A DNA stretch of 64,000 nucleotides. It comes from Haemonchus contortus. Taxonomy: Eukaryota > Nematoda > Chromadorea > Rhabditida > Trichostrongylidae. The stretch lies in the NCBI GenBank assembly GCA_000469685.2, contig LS997565.1, positions 8,567,005-8,631,004 on the forward strand, in the 5' to 3' direction. Position 1 is the first letter of the stretch. Every line of letters begins with the position of its first letter. Below, in pieces: positions 1 to 10,036 of this stretch. The notes beneath the pieces are model-generated. The model saw only the letters and a list, made by a program, of their open reading frames with translations, was not told the DNA's origin and did not search any database. Made by a program: the position numbers and the translations under genes.

Positions 1-199
1 TTTTGAAGCAGAGCCACCTGGTCCAAACGATTCTTTCTTCGAGAGGACGAATTCATCTGTTCACATGCGAGCTGCTTGTCAGCACTTGGGATTAGCCCCT
101 TTCTAACTAATAGCTGTTCTTAAAATGTGTAATCTCTATTAAATCAACATGCTCGCGTTTTTGATGATATTCGATTATGAAATTGATTCGTGATATTTA
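1..199. other. Window edge, no feature seen
   Basis: Intergenic or intronic sequence with no convincing exon. It directly precedes the LINE relic and may contain more decayed upstream LINE sequence, but no frame supports this. Confidence 0.3.
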
Positions 200-545
200 T
201 TGATTTTACTAGTAAGCTGCTTATTCGAATTGGTGGTTTTTTGTAGTCCAGAATACCTGAAGCAGCTATCAGGAATCAGTATCTTCAGAAACGCGACGCA
301 GGACTTTCGATCTTTCTATGGTTCACAAACTTGTACACGGCACGGTTCCAATGCCTTCAGGCTGACACATTCTAGGACTAGGGGTAGCTCCATGAAGTTA
401 TCTTTGGCACGTCCTAAAACTAACTTGCGAGCGAGTAGCTTTACTTTCAGGGCTGGAAGTGATTACCTAAGAGTGGTGAAAAGATATACCCGCCTCTACA
501 TCGCTAGCACGGTTCAAACGCCAAGTAGTTGAGTTGCTGATGAAG
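200..545 (+). pseudogene. Decayed LINE reverse-transcriptase C-terminal fragment
   Basis: The translation keeps the pattern found just after the reverse-transcriptase domain of CR1/jockey-type LINEs: a TRGSS.KL segment, then RPKTNLRASSFTFRAGS, which corresponds to the usual 'PRTRT..G..SFSFRG...WN.LP' block. The preceding part reads better in a second frame (KRDAGLSIFLWFTNLY) and the following LPKS segment in yet another, so at least two frameshifts have accumulated. No catalytic YADD box or endonuclease domain is visible upstream. This is an old, 5'-truncated, inactive copy. The family assignment rests on motif resemblance only. Confidence 0.5.
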
Positions 546-3033
546 GGAACTAGTCCTAGTGTTTCCTGAGAGTGATTATCTGACTAATTTATCCATGTAT
601 TGCGTATTGGTTGTTTATACAAATGTTCGATATTTACATTGCGTTTTGGTTTCTTTCTCACGTTTGCTTTCCGCAGACGTGATGAACTTGTGATTTATAA
701 CTTTTTCTTGCCATACGCACCATTATATTGAAATGCTACCTAATTTTGTTTGGAAAATCTGCCAGTCTCCGCCAAAGTCGGTGAATGTAGCCAGGGTCGT
801 TCAGTATGTTTAAGCACAATGCCGATCCCATCTTAGTATCTCCAAGCCTTCATTTTTTATAATTGGCATTGCAGCGGAAATACGAGAAAGGACGATAAAA
901 TAGCGTTCGAAAACATCAACAAATCCTTAGGAAAAGTCGTTATTGACATCACAGTTGCCCTAAGATTTCTTCGTATAAAAAGGCATGATATTCAAAGCGA
1001 GACCAAATCAGCACGCATACCCCCATGGATAAGAAGTAGTACATCCCTCCTGCTTGCAAAGAACCTTTTCCAAATTCCTATTTTCTAGGGTTAAAAGTTA
1101 GGCACTCTTCCATTCCAATAAGAATCGTGCCCTGTGAGTAAGAAAGCCATTGACCAAGCTCAATCTGAGATGCATCATAGAAGCAGCTTTTGTTTGTGAC
1201 TCGAACATTTGATCGGAATTTTGACTACAGACTGGTCTTGCAAGAACATTTTTGAATGTGATATTCGTTCCTCTCAGTGTAGAAATTTAAAAAGCCTTTT
1301 GGAGAGAGCGGGTGATAGAAGCTGAGGTGCATCATCATGGTAACGCAAGCTTTCATACAGCTATTCAGAGAAATTTCATGTTGAAGTTAGACATTCATGT
1401 AAAATTACTAAGCGGAAGGACTTTCCTTTTGACGTTGCCCCTTCGATGGATTATTATAATTAACGATTATCATTAACGCCTTCCCCGCCCCTGAAATTTT
1501 CCTGTCAAAGGAAATTTCATTTTAGGTTTGATGAGGTTAGTCTGACAAACGACGTCACTCTTTGCCTTCAAGCCTCTCCAGTTCTGCCAGAAGTCACTTT
1601 GAAATCTTGTAAATGGCAAGGCTGCCGTATCAGATCAATGAGATCTTGTTTTGTTTTTCGGAAGCCACTCTGTGACTCGGAAACTCCATTTGTCATCTGT
1701 TCGTAGATGTAGATGACCTGCCCAGCAGTGCCTCGAGTGTGCCATGTCTTTCGAAAGCGACCTCTACTTTAGGTGTGAACTTCGCAAGCCTTGCTGCCAA
1801 TGTTTGGGTAAGCTAATACTAGGAAAACTTATTTCTAATTCGAAGAGATGAGAAGCTATTATGACCTCAGCGATTCTTTTGTTGTCAAGCCAAGTTTCAG
1901 TAACATATCGCTGGCAGTATTTAGGCGTCAATATCGACGCCTTAACGTTGGGTAAATCCTTTCCTCCTAATTTCATTACTTCCTTATCGCACCACTTGTT
2001 CACCATTGCGTTTTGCACACATTCATCTCAAAGCCTATCTGTCGCCCTACCACATTGAGCTTGCTGACCATGTTCTTCATTTTACCAGTGCTAGATAGCA
2101 ATTCATGTCTTACCTGTGGCAAGTGAAAAAGCGCTAGTGAAATCTAATGAAGTTATAGGCAAAAAATGGGTAAGCCGTCTAATTGCTCGGAATATAAGCC
2201 GTTCGTTACTTTTGGACTTTTCCATCTTAATATTATACTGCAAATGGTTGCTAGTCTGCTATCGATAGTATTCAGCGGCTACACTTTATCACGGTGCAGA
2301 ACTCTTTACTTCCACGTGAATTGCAAGGTTTGCTTCTCATTATAAGGTGAGAGAGAAACCAGAAACAGGGAATTTTCAGACGCTAATTTGTGCTCAACTT
2401 GCAATCTTCATCATTCACTCCGCTTCCAATATCATTGTACAGGTATGAAGGCTAGACTGTTGGTGACTTTATTTTTTCTTGAAATTCACTTTCCAATTGA
2501 ATATTCTTAAGTAGTTTAACACAAACTTTAGAATTCAGACTATATTAATTCTATAATATTATATTATAATATTACGCTTTAGAAACAAAATGGTTTGAAG
2601 AGGCTAGGGTGTGGTGCGATTCACGCGTCAATATAATGACGTCATCAGAAGAAACGTGCTATAACATCATGCCTACCATCATAATGGGAGAAATAAGAAC
2701 TTATAAGTGACATGAGTAAAAAAATGACCAACTATGCACGTTCACAGAAGGACTGCGTTTTCTAGGATCAAAAAATTTGAAGTTATTCTTATTTTGAGCG
2801 TTTGACAAAGAAATTGGTGACCTATGAAGGGAATTTTCAATCTCAAAGAGGCTTCATTGCCATTTCAAAGAGCTTTACTCTAATTTATGGTGAAGCCGTG
2901 GACTGCTGCAAATCTTATTTGGTCCTTTTCAACGAAAGGGTACTGAAGCTATGCTGCGTGCGTGAAGAGCTCTAATGGGGTCACGCGTGCTTCGCGCACC
3001 CCCCGAAGAGGCTACCCAAAGGCTTGCTGACAG
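546..3033. other. Intergenic stretch upstream of the chemoreceptor
   Basis: No exon could be supported. AT-rich simple sequence lies around 2540-2575. A TGACGTCA-type palindrome sits near 2637-2645 (aTGACGTCAtc) and could be a CRE-like site. The missing first coding exon of the chemoreceptor should lie in this stretch or further upstream, because the first recognised exon begins inside the protein. Overlapping ORFs on both strands at 1764-2058 have no recognisable product. Confidence 0.4.
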
Positions 3034-6000
3034 AACAACGCACTCTCCTTCCCTGATTTCGAGGTGGTGAGCATTGTGACACTAGTTATAGCGGTCCTTC
3101 TCTCCGCCACTGATTTGACCAGGGCATCATGCCATCGTTGTTGGATGGAATTCTGGATAGCTGTCATTTCATTAATTTTTGGAAACTATACCGCTGCATT
3201 CTTCGCGATCGGCAAGGAGGTGCATAGCTAGTAGCTTAAGGCATCCATATTCCAGCAATATAATGACCAGGCTACTTGCTTTGCTGCGCGTAACATTTCT
3301 TCCACTGTGTATTTCAGTACTAAGCATAAATGATGTATGAAGGTCATGGCCTCTATATATTAAATTTGTATAATAATATTATTCGTTGGCCAAGTCTAAT
3401 TGTGTTCCCTTATCGGAACCCCAAAAAAGCTACGCCGACTTCATTTTGTGAAATGCTCGAGTTGTACTGCTGAGAACGGTTGTATTGCTCGAAATGGATT
3501 TTGCGAATGAGCCTCTGTCTACCAGCGAACCATCAGTATAGTGCAAAAGCGTCGTACAGGCCCAAATTTCAAAGGATAAGAGGCGGAGCGAAACCCAAAA
3601 ACCTACGCAGGTATGCACCTGGAAACTGCAAGATCACTCCACGAGGGTCAAGGAGCACATAGACGGTATGAGACGACTAAAAGAGTCTACTGCTTTAGAG
3701 AGTCACCAAATTCAAAACATAACGGAGGTGTTTTTGAAGTCACCATGGAGGCCGTAGCGCAGTAGTCGCATTTGTGCGCGTAAAACCCTCGAGGCATTTT
3801 GGATACAGGTCACCAACCCAAAACGAAAGGCAGAGAAGAATGTCTCGCAATCACGCGGGAGCTGCGGTCTTATGTAAGATTGGCCTTCCCGCAGTGACCT
3901 TGAATGAGGACTAACTACTCCAGCTGACACTGGTCGGTTGGTACTATCACTTGCTGGGTGGTTTCGAACATTTCACGACGCTTCGGTGAGTGCCTCTCCT
4001 GCCGATCACTTGGGTTCCCTGGGAGCCTCGACCTTCGGTGAGTTGGTGGAGACGTTTGGTCGGATAGTCACAGATTGTTATGATCCTCTCTGGATCTGAA
4101 GAGGGCGATATTGCCGAAACGTCAGCCTAATAAAGCTAGTTTACAAACCTTGTGAAGAGTTTGGAAAATAATAAACTCAACAACACAGTTATGCCGAGCT
4201 TCATAGAAAGCCGTACTTGGAAGTTAATCCGCAACCATTTCGATTCAGGTGGTACATCTATGGAAGTATTTCTTCACTTCCTCACTCTGCAACATCACCA
4301 CTTCGGCAGTCACATGTATAGTCCTGCGGTTTCCTTTTGTGACATCGTACATCGCAATTGTACTCCTTCAGGTATAAATCGAGTTCATGATGTTGATGAA
4401 AAATTATTCAAACTGCTGTACATGTGGTGTATTGACTTCAGCATTTGACTTCATTAGGGCATGAAGAAAAGTTCAATCAGGGAATTGCAAGGCTGTTAAG
4501 TCACGGTAAATGCCAGTAATGACACATAATTGTTGATACTAGTAATCCAGACGTCACCTAGAAATTACTGTAATTAGTTTTGGTCTCTTTTCTGCACAAC
4601 TTGGGATACTGACGTAGTTACCTACTGTATAATCATTGATTATGATCCCCATTGCCAAGTCTGCGCTGTAGAAGTGTTCGGCTGAGTGGGAAAAAGCACG
4701 CTCCTGTTGAGTCATATGCGTTTTCATATAGCTCTGGTTTTTAATTAATTTCTTCGAAGGAAACGGGAAGTAGAGTGGTAAGAGAGGAAATTCTTCTAGA
4801 GTAGAGCGTTGAGCGCCAAGCGCTGGCGCTCTACAGTGCGTCGCAAAATGATAAAGCCACCTCTAATTTTCCCAAAAACTCACAGTATATGATGTTTCTG
4901 AAAAACTGCCAAAGTAAAAAATGTGTCGAATTTGAATTGCAATTCGCACATTATCACCAAATTCCAGCTCGAAAACACGAACATTTTTTTTGGTCAATTT
5001 TTCAACAAAGGGTGCTTTTCCAACGTCGCAAAATGATAAAGCCACTAACGAAATTAATTTATTTAACAACAAACATACAACAAAGAGAGAAATTTGCAAA
5101 GTCAATAATCAGTTGGTACACCATTCCTCCAAATTACTTTGATAATACGGTGGTCTAGGCTCGAATAAAAAATTATCGATCAGCTCCTGGGCAACCTGGT
5201 GCCATGTTTCGATTATCGCTTTTTTCAACTCCTTGACGCCTCGGAGTTGCTTGTTTTGGGCGTAAAATTTTCCGCACCATGAAGCCCCATACACTTTCCA
5301 TCGAATTCAAACCGGAGCTGTTCGCCGGTCGGGGCAGAAGTGCCGAGAGAACCGAGCTTGGGTGCTCCTGCTGACGTAAACTTGAGCGTTATCTTGCATA
5401 AAAACAAGATTTCGGAACAGATTCTGACGCCGAGAAGGGAGAAGTGCACGGCGCATAACAGTCCGATAAAAAGAAGAGTTCATCTTCTTTGGCACAAAAC
5501 GTAAACGGATACGCTTACTCGACGAGATCGCGGCCCAAACCATGACTCCTCCTCCCTTGAAGTTTCGTTTGGAAAAGTGAAGTTTTTCCTTCCTCAGGTC
5601 GTGCCAATTAAATCGGTTTCCGTCTGGACCATCACAGTTGAACTTCTTCTCATCGGAAAAAACGACCTGAAGAACAAAAACCATCAAGAGAAGGAAGGTC
5701 AGATGTCAGCACATGACGAACACCTTATTCCACTCTGTTCGGCTGCACTGTCTGGCGAAAGCGACCCGATTTCCTCGATGTTTTTTTTTGTCATGAAGGG
5801 TGCCTTACGCATTTTCCTCTTGACGATGAACTGAGACTTTCTGATGACCCTCCAAACAGTGTCCTTTGAGGCATTGAGGTTCAGTGAAGATCGGATTTCC
5901 ATGCAGGACTTGGTGGAGTTCGACGCTTCTCTCAAAATACGGCGCTTGTCCCTGTCGAAAAGGAGCGAAGGACGTCCAGCACTTCTTCTGGTTCCATATT

Positions 6001-9000
6001 CTTCAGGATTCTTGATGAAGTTATCCACAACTGTGTGAGATCGACCCAAATCTCGCGCGATTCTGCGATTTGACAATCCCTGCTCCTTTTTCGCGAGGAT
6101 TTGACCTTTCTCGAAGTCCGGAAGCAAGCTTCCTCTTCCCGTTGCCTGAAAATGAAGAACATTTCATAAACAAAGCAACTTCGCTGCGTTGAACTAAAAA
6201 ACGACACGAAGGCTTTATCATTTTGCGACGTTGGAAAAGCACCCTTTCTTGAAAAATTGACCAAAAAAATGTTTGTGTTTTCGAGCTGGAATTTGGTGAT
6301 AATAGGCGAATTGCAATTCAAATTTGACACATTTTTTACTTTGGCAGTTTTTCAGAAACATCATATACTGTGAGTTTTTGGGAAAATTAGAGGTGGCTTT
6401 ATCATTTTGCGACGCACTGTACTTCGAAAGATTTCCCTTTTTTACCGTCCAGTTAAGCAGTAGGAACATGCTTTGAGATTTACATTTTCAGTTCATGATG
6501 GTCCTAGAACGTCTGATAGCGATGTTTAGAAAAGGCAAATACGAGAAGAGTAACAGGCTACTTGGCCCAACATTTGTGATTGCAAGTGTAAGTTTTACGA
6601 CCATACTGAATAAATTGATTGAAAATTTTCCGAAGGCACTTTACGTGGGGTGTTCGAGGTCCCCGAAATTCTTTGATGAAATTGTGCCATCTGTAATTGT
6701 CGAATGTGAAGTCTATTAGAATTCGTTTTCAAGTTTTCATCTGATACTCCAGCCCTGGAAGTTATCGAGTGGCACGCACTTTTCTGTTTGCGAGCTCTCC
6801 TTTCCGCCCAATGCTAGCTTAACCTCGTTCAATCTATCGAAGAAAAAAAATCATTGAAATTCTTGGTTTATTATAGTCTAAGAGAATGAATCTTATCACC
6901 TAAAACCTGAGGGCTCCTAAATGCCTCCATGTAGAGCTTCATAGAAATGCTTTCCAACCGGATGGACCATTTCCAGATTGCCTCCTCGGTTTTCATGGCG
7001 TCGTGGACTTTTCGACCAGAAATTTACTCGAACTATTATGTGTACTGCTCGTCCGGTTCAGTCCAAACGATAAGTCGTCTCGTGAAAATCAACATATCTT
7101 TATGTGTCATATGTGCCATATCAATGATTGGAACACTACTGCTGAAGATTTACAATAAAGGCGCACTGCAACGGTAAGCATTCAAGTCATAGAAGCCGCC
7201 CATCGGAATTCTCCAGCAATCGGGTACTTCTCCCCGAAAATTGCGTTGCCGCTCCCTGCCACGCACAGTCGCGCTCTATGAATCGTGAGAATTGAATTTT
7301 AAGTGGAAGGATACGGTGACCCCTGCGAGACTACATTGGGTAATCCGGGGAGAAGTGCCGCTACCCCCAGCAATCAGATACGTCGCAAACTCTCCGTAGT
7401 TGATCACGGTTGTAGGGATATCCGTAAAGCTTTTAACAGCGCCAGAATGCCAACTATGCATGAGTTTTAGGCACACAAATCCCGAATGATCCGGATAGAG
7501 CTAGCTTACTAATTTGAGAGTTCAAAGCGATAGAAGACCAGTTCCGCTATGCTATACCCCGCTACGCTCTCGCATTGTGGATTTTATGGTTAGAAGCATT
7601 TGAGTCCGTATAAGCCTTATACAGTGACTTACGCAGTTCAGCAACAGCGAGTCCCCAGTTATTACCTTCCCTACAAGGAACTGGTGCAGATCTTTGACCT
7701 GAACGATGAGGGCATTACTGAGTTGTGGTGTAATCCTGTCGAGTCTGATATCATCATGACATCTGCCTCACGGAACATCACTCGCGAAATGCTCGGCCTA
7801 ATTTCTTTTCTTTGAATGAACATTCATGGTTTCAGGAGGACCTACAAATTAAGCGAATCGTTCCATCTGCGTGAAAATAAGCGCATTATTCAGTTACTCT
7901 ATCCGTTGTCGATTTTTCAAGTAATCTTTCTATTTCTGTTCACGTGCAGTGGTCCCATTGCAGCTATGTTCAGACATCGTTTATCGGCTATCACATATCG
8001 CACTATTTTTGATGCTACCTATGCAAGTTTTCTTCCACTTGAAGATCCTCGAAGGGACAGTTCACGATGAAAATAAGATTTCGCAATAGGATGAACCTGT
8101 GGTCTCAAATGATAGCCCATGGAAAATCGTCGGGTCTCGCCAGCGCGTTATTAGAGCCCTAAAACTGCCTTACTCGACGTACACAACGAGAAGTGGCCGT
8201 GTTACGACAGCCTTGCTAAGGATCCACCGTTTACACTGAAGCCTTAGGGCGACGACGAATAGTACACACACGAGGGAGACACCCAGACGGTTACAGACAG
8301 ACAATCTCGCACAACTCCTTTTTTACAGCTCTTTTTGAAGCCTTGTGTTCCTTAAAATCCACCAATTTTCGCGCACTCTTCGCCATTCTTGCCCATTTTT
8401 GCACCGTAACCCTCGTCATTCCACTGTGGTACAAAAGAGCTCAAAAGCCTTCGGTGAAGTGGTTATTCAGCCGTACTTTTCAGTCGTAACTCCTTCCATA
8501 CTGATACTGGGATCTAATCATACGAAATTTCTATATTTGGAGCGTGGATGTAATGTGAATATTTACCACTATTAACCTGCAATCTGATCATGCTCCACAT
8601 ATTCCGAAGAGCATGAAATCAAAATCGACTGAAAATACAAATGATGGCCCTTCTAGAATCTCTTTCATTTTTGTCATGTCTTAAGTGTACGAACGCTAAT
8701 CCCGAACACAATAGATGAGAATAACGCACATAAGGTGCGAATAAATGCAGACGTCAACAACTTTATTTTTAGCAAAATCTGCTACCGCAACAAACACCTT
8801 GCTCTGTCTGTGGATGTTGCAGCTTTGTAGTCAAATAGTATTGGATAGGGTGAAATATGCTCCAGTTAAACATATCCAAATTTCGCGCGATTTGGTCTAC
8901 TAAGAAAAAAGTTATGAACGAAAAAGCGTCAAAGCATTTTACCGAAGACTTTTGAGCGCTACTGTAGATACCTTAGGTATGTATATCGTGAACTGTGCCT

Positions 9001-9207
9001 TAAAAGTTGGTAACCGACGTTTCAAATGATCGATCGATCTTTTTACAGACTATACCATACTATACGGCTTTAACACCTCTCGGAATATTATGGATTATTA
9101 AAAAAGCGAATCGACGAGAAACGAATCGTCTGGAAGCATTGAAGAATGTTAAAAACAAACGAGAAGTGTATTTTTCAAATTACTCAAGGTTGTGGTATAA
9201 AGTTTGA
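3034..9207 (+). CDS. Sra/Srab-superfamily serpentine chemoreceptor, 5' exon missing
   Basis: Probable chemosensory G-protein-coupled receptor in the membrane of sensory neurons; the ligand is unknown. Six exons join in frame: 3034-3219, 4249-4371, 6492-6587, 6977-7173, 7836-8022 and 9049-9207, giving 315 codons plus TGA. Exon 1 supplies two hydrophobic helices, with CHRCWMEFW between them. Exon 2 supplies helix 3 (LRFPFVTSYIAIVLLQ). Exon 3 has the superfamily motif LERLIAMFRKGKYEKS. Exon 4 covers helices 4-5. Exon 5 carries YKLSESFHLRENKR, the conserved intracellular motif, plus helix 6. Exon 6 holds helix 7 (YYTALTPLGILWII) and a basic tail ending SRLWYKV. The exon 5/6 intron needs a GC donor (GCAAGT) to stay in frame. 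The initiator Met exon was not found. Introns 1 and 2 carry transposon relics. Sra versus Srab cannot be settled by eye. Confidence 0.82.
3430..4140 (+). mobile_element. Penelope-like retroelement relic (GIY-YIG remnant plus 3' end)
   Basis: This lies inside intron 1 of the chemoreceptor. Around 3602-3640 one frame reads YAGMHLETARSL. After a one-frame shift, the sequence near 3640-3705 reads RVKEHIDGMRRLKESTALESH. Together these follow the GIY-YIG nuclease pattern Y.G.T.RSL..R..EH...SAL..H that ends Penelope-like element proteins. About 350 bp downstream (4096-4123) is CTGAAGA, a short hairpin, then GAAACGTC, the core layout of the hammerhead ribozymes carried in the terminal repeats of these elements. 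No reverse-transcriptase motif was found upstream, so this is a truncated, frameshifted relic. Boundaries are approximate. Confidence 0.42.
4834..6418 (-). mobile_element. Full-length Tc1-type DNA transposon with long IR/DR ends
   Basis: The 1585-bp element is flanked by the TA duplication expected of the Tc1/mariner superfamily (4832-4833 and 6419-6420). The ends begin CAGTGCGTCGC. The terminal inverted repeats are about 210 bp (4834-5043 and 6211-6418) with only a few differences. Each carries the same 20-bp direct repeat (CGTCGCAAAATGATAAAGCC) twice, once near the tip and once at the inner edge. This is the IR/DR arrangement known from Tc3 and Sleeping Beauty, where both sites bind transposase. 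It sits in intron 2 of the chemoreceptor (4372-6491), antisense to it. The ends look intact while the transposase is broken, so it could move only with an enzyme supplied from elsewhere. Confidence 0.96.
5102..6145 (-). pseudogene. Tc1-type transposase, frameshifted
   Basis: Would cut and paste the enclosing transposon. Domains in order: a paired-like helix-turn-helix (LPDFEKGQIL...LSNRRIARDLGRS), then a GRP box (GRPSLL) and second DNA-binding helix, then the DDE catalytic core. The first Asp is in VVFSDEKKF, the second in FMQDNAQVYVSRST and the Glu in NSMESVWGF, consistent with DD34E. A 57-bp intron (5667-5723) lies just before VVFSDEKK, as in other Tc1-like genes. The frame must be shifted at least four times: in the nine-T run at 5781-5789, near 5335-5350, near 5265-5275 (A/T run) and near 5165-5172 (A/T run). 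The upstream start exon is not clear; the visible reading begins at an acceptor at 6146-6148. Not functional as written. Confidence 0.93.
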
Positions 9208-9453
9208 TATCTTTTGTAAGACTGATAGAGACAAGTGTATCACAAGCAGAGCCGCGAAAGAGAATGCAAGGCTTTATGAGGCCAAACATCTGGGCCCCGG
9301 TCAGTGGTTGGTATTCCACCGGTGCCGGAACAGTGGGTTCCTACTCATAAAGCCAGGGGCCACGGGCTTTAACTTTTTTTGCATGCTCTGGCCGACATTT
9401 GTGCAACTGCACACAAACGACAAGTCGTTCAAGCACCCCTTACATTGGGGGAC
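9208..9453. other. 3' flank of chemoreceptor
   Basis: Presumed 3' untranslated and intergenic sequence between the chemoreceptor stop and the foldback element. I see no AATAAA signal and no other feature. Confidence 0.35.
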
Positions 9454-9700
9454 GGTCAAGTCGTGCGTCCGAGGTTGCGCGCGGCAAATTGCGCGGCGAA
9501 ATCCATAACTATTCTGACGAATTTAGCGCCTATTTTTTGTGCCAAATTTTGAAGTAAAGTAGAATAGTAGGATCAGCTGACCTTACTAATCCACCCTACT
9601 TCAGATTTGGTCCCCAATGATAGGCGCCGGAGTAGTCCAAATTCGTCACGAACTTCGCCGCGCAATTTGCCGCGCGCGCCCTCGGACGCACGACTTGACC
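9454..9700. mobile_element. Foldback MITE-like element with 47-bp inverted ends
   Basis: The arms 9454-9500 and 9654-9700 are near-perfect inverted repeats (GGTCAAGTCGTGCGTCC at the tip, differing at two adjacent bases further in). A shorter inner inverted segment (TGACGAATTT, GCGCCTAT) continues towards the centre. The same 13-bp word CACCCCTTACATT flanks the element at 9434-9446 and 9703-9715. It could be a target duplication or an older outer part of the element. There is no coding capacity. The unusually GC-rich tips differ from the AT-rich surroundings. Confidence 0.7.
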
Positions 9701-9730
9701 CACACCCCTTACATTACATTTCCGTCGTCA

Positions 9731-10036
9731 TAAAGGATAAGGAGATAACGTTTCTGGCGTTAATCAATCCCGTCTGAGGGATGCGCCCCCGCACTCGACT
9801 TCCATACAGAATCGTAGTGGCGTAATGAGTACGTATGTGGCATATACAATGAATTGCGGTGGCCAGCCGATTGACAAGTCAGTGCTTTTATCCTCCCAGA
9901 CCGGCCTGGTACCAATTCATGGACCCCGGAGAGATGGAAGGCTTGGTTAGCCTAAGCGAGCATCGATCCGGGATTCGACCCCCTGACCGTGCGTGTGAGA
10001 TAGTGCGCCATTTGGCACTGCACCGCCTCCGCCTTC
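9731..10036 (-). mobile_element. tRNA-derived SINE, copy 1
   Basis: Full-length copy. Read on the minus strand, it starts with a tRNA-like head of about 75 bp containing an A-box-like segment (GGCGGTGCAGTGCC) and a B box (GGTCGAATCCCG). The body carries the family landmarks CGCCACTACGATTCTG, the AAGTCGAGTGCGGGGGCGC block and a 3' end reading GACGGGATTGATTAACGCC followed by a TCCTTTAT-type tail. Internal pol III promoter boxes and the repeated body define it as a SINE rather than a tRNA gene. Confidence 0.82.

Noticed and set aside
1764..2058. Overlapping ORFs on both strands, one containing TYRWQYLGVNID, which looks like the post-catalytic 'YLGv.iD' block of LINE reverse transcriptases
   Set aside because: Only one short motif matches, no upstream catalytic motif is present in any frame, and the other-strand ORF is equally open. 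Too weak to call.
7276..7476. Minus-strand ORF sharing a TDIPT motif with the minus-strand ORF at 38073-38273
   Set aside because: The shared DNA is about 35 bp at modest identity. No consistent flanking similarity, so not reported as a repeat or gene family.
8023..8070. Reading the chemoreceptor through to the stop at 8068 as the true C-terminus
   Set aside because: The seventh helix would be missing, whereas a GC-AG intron from 8023 joins directly to a helix-7 exon in frame.
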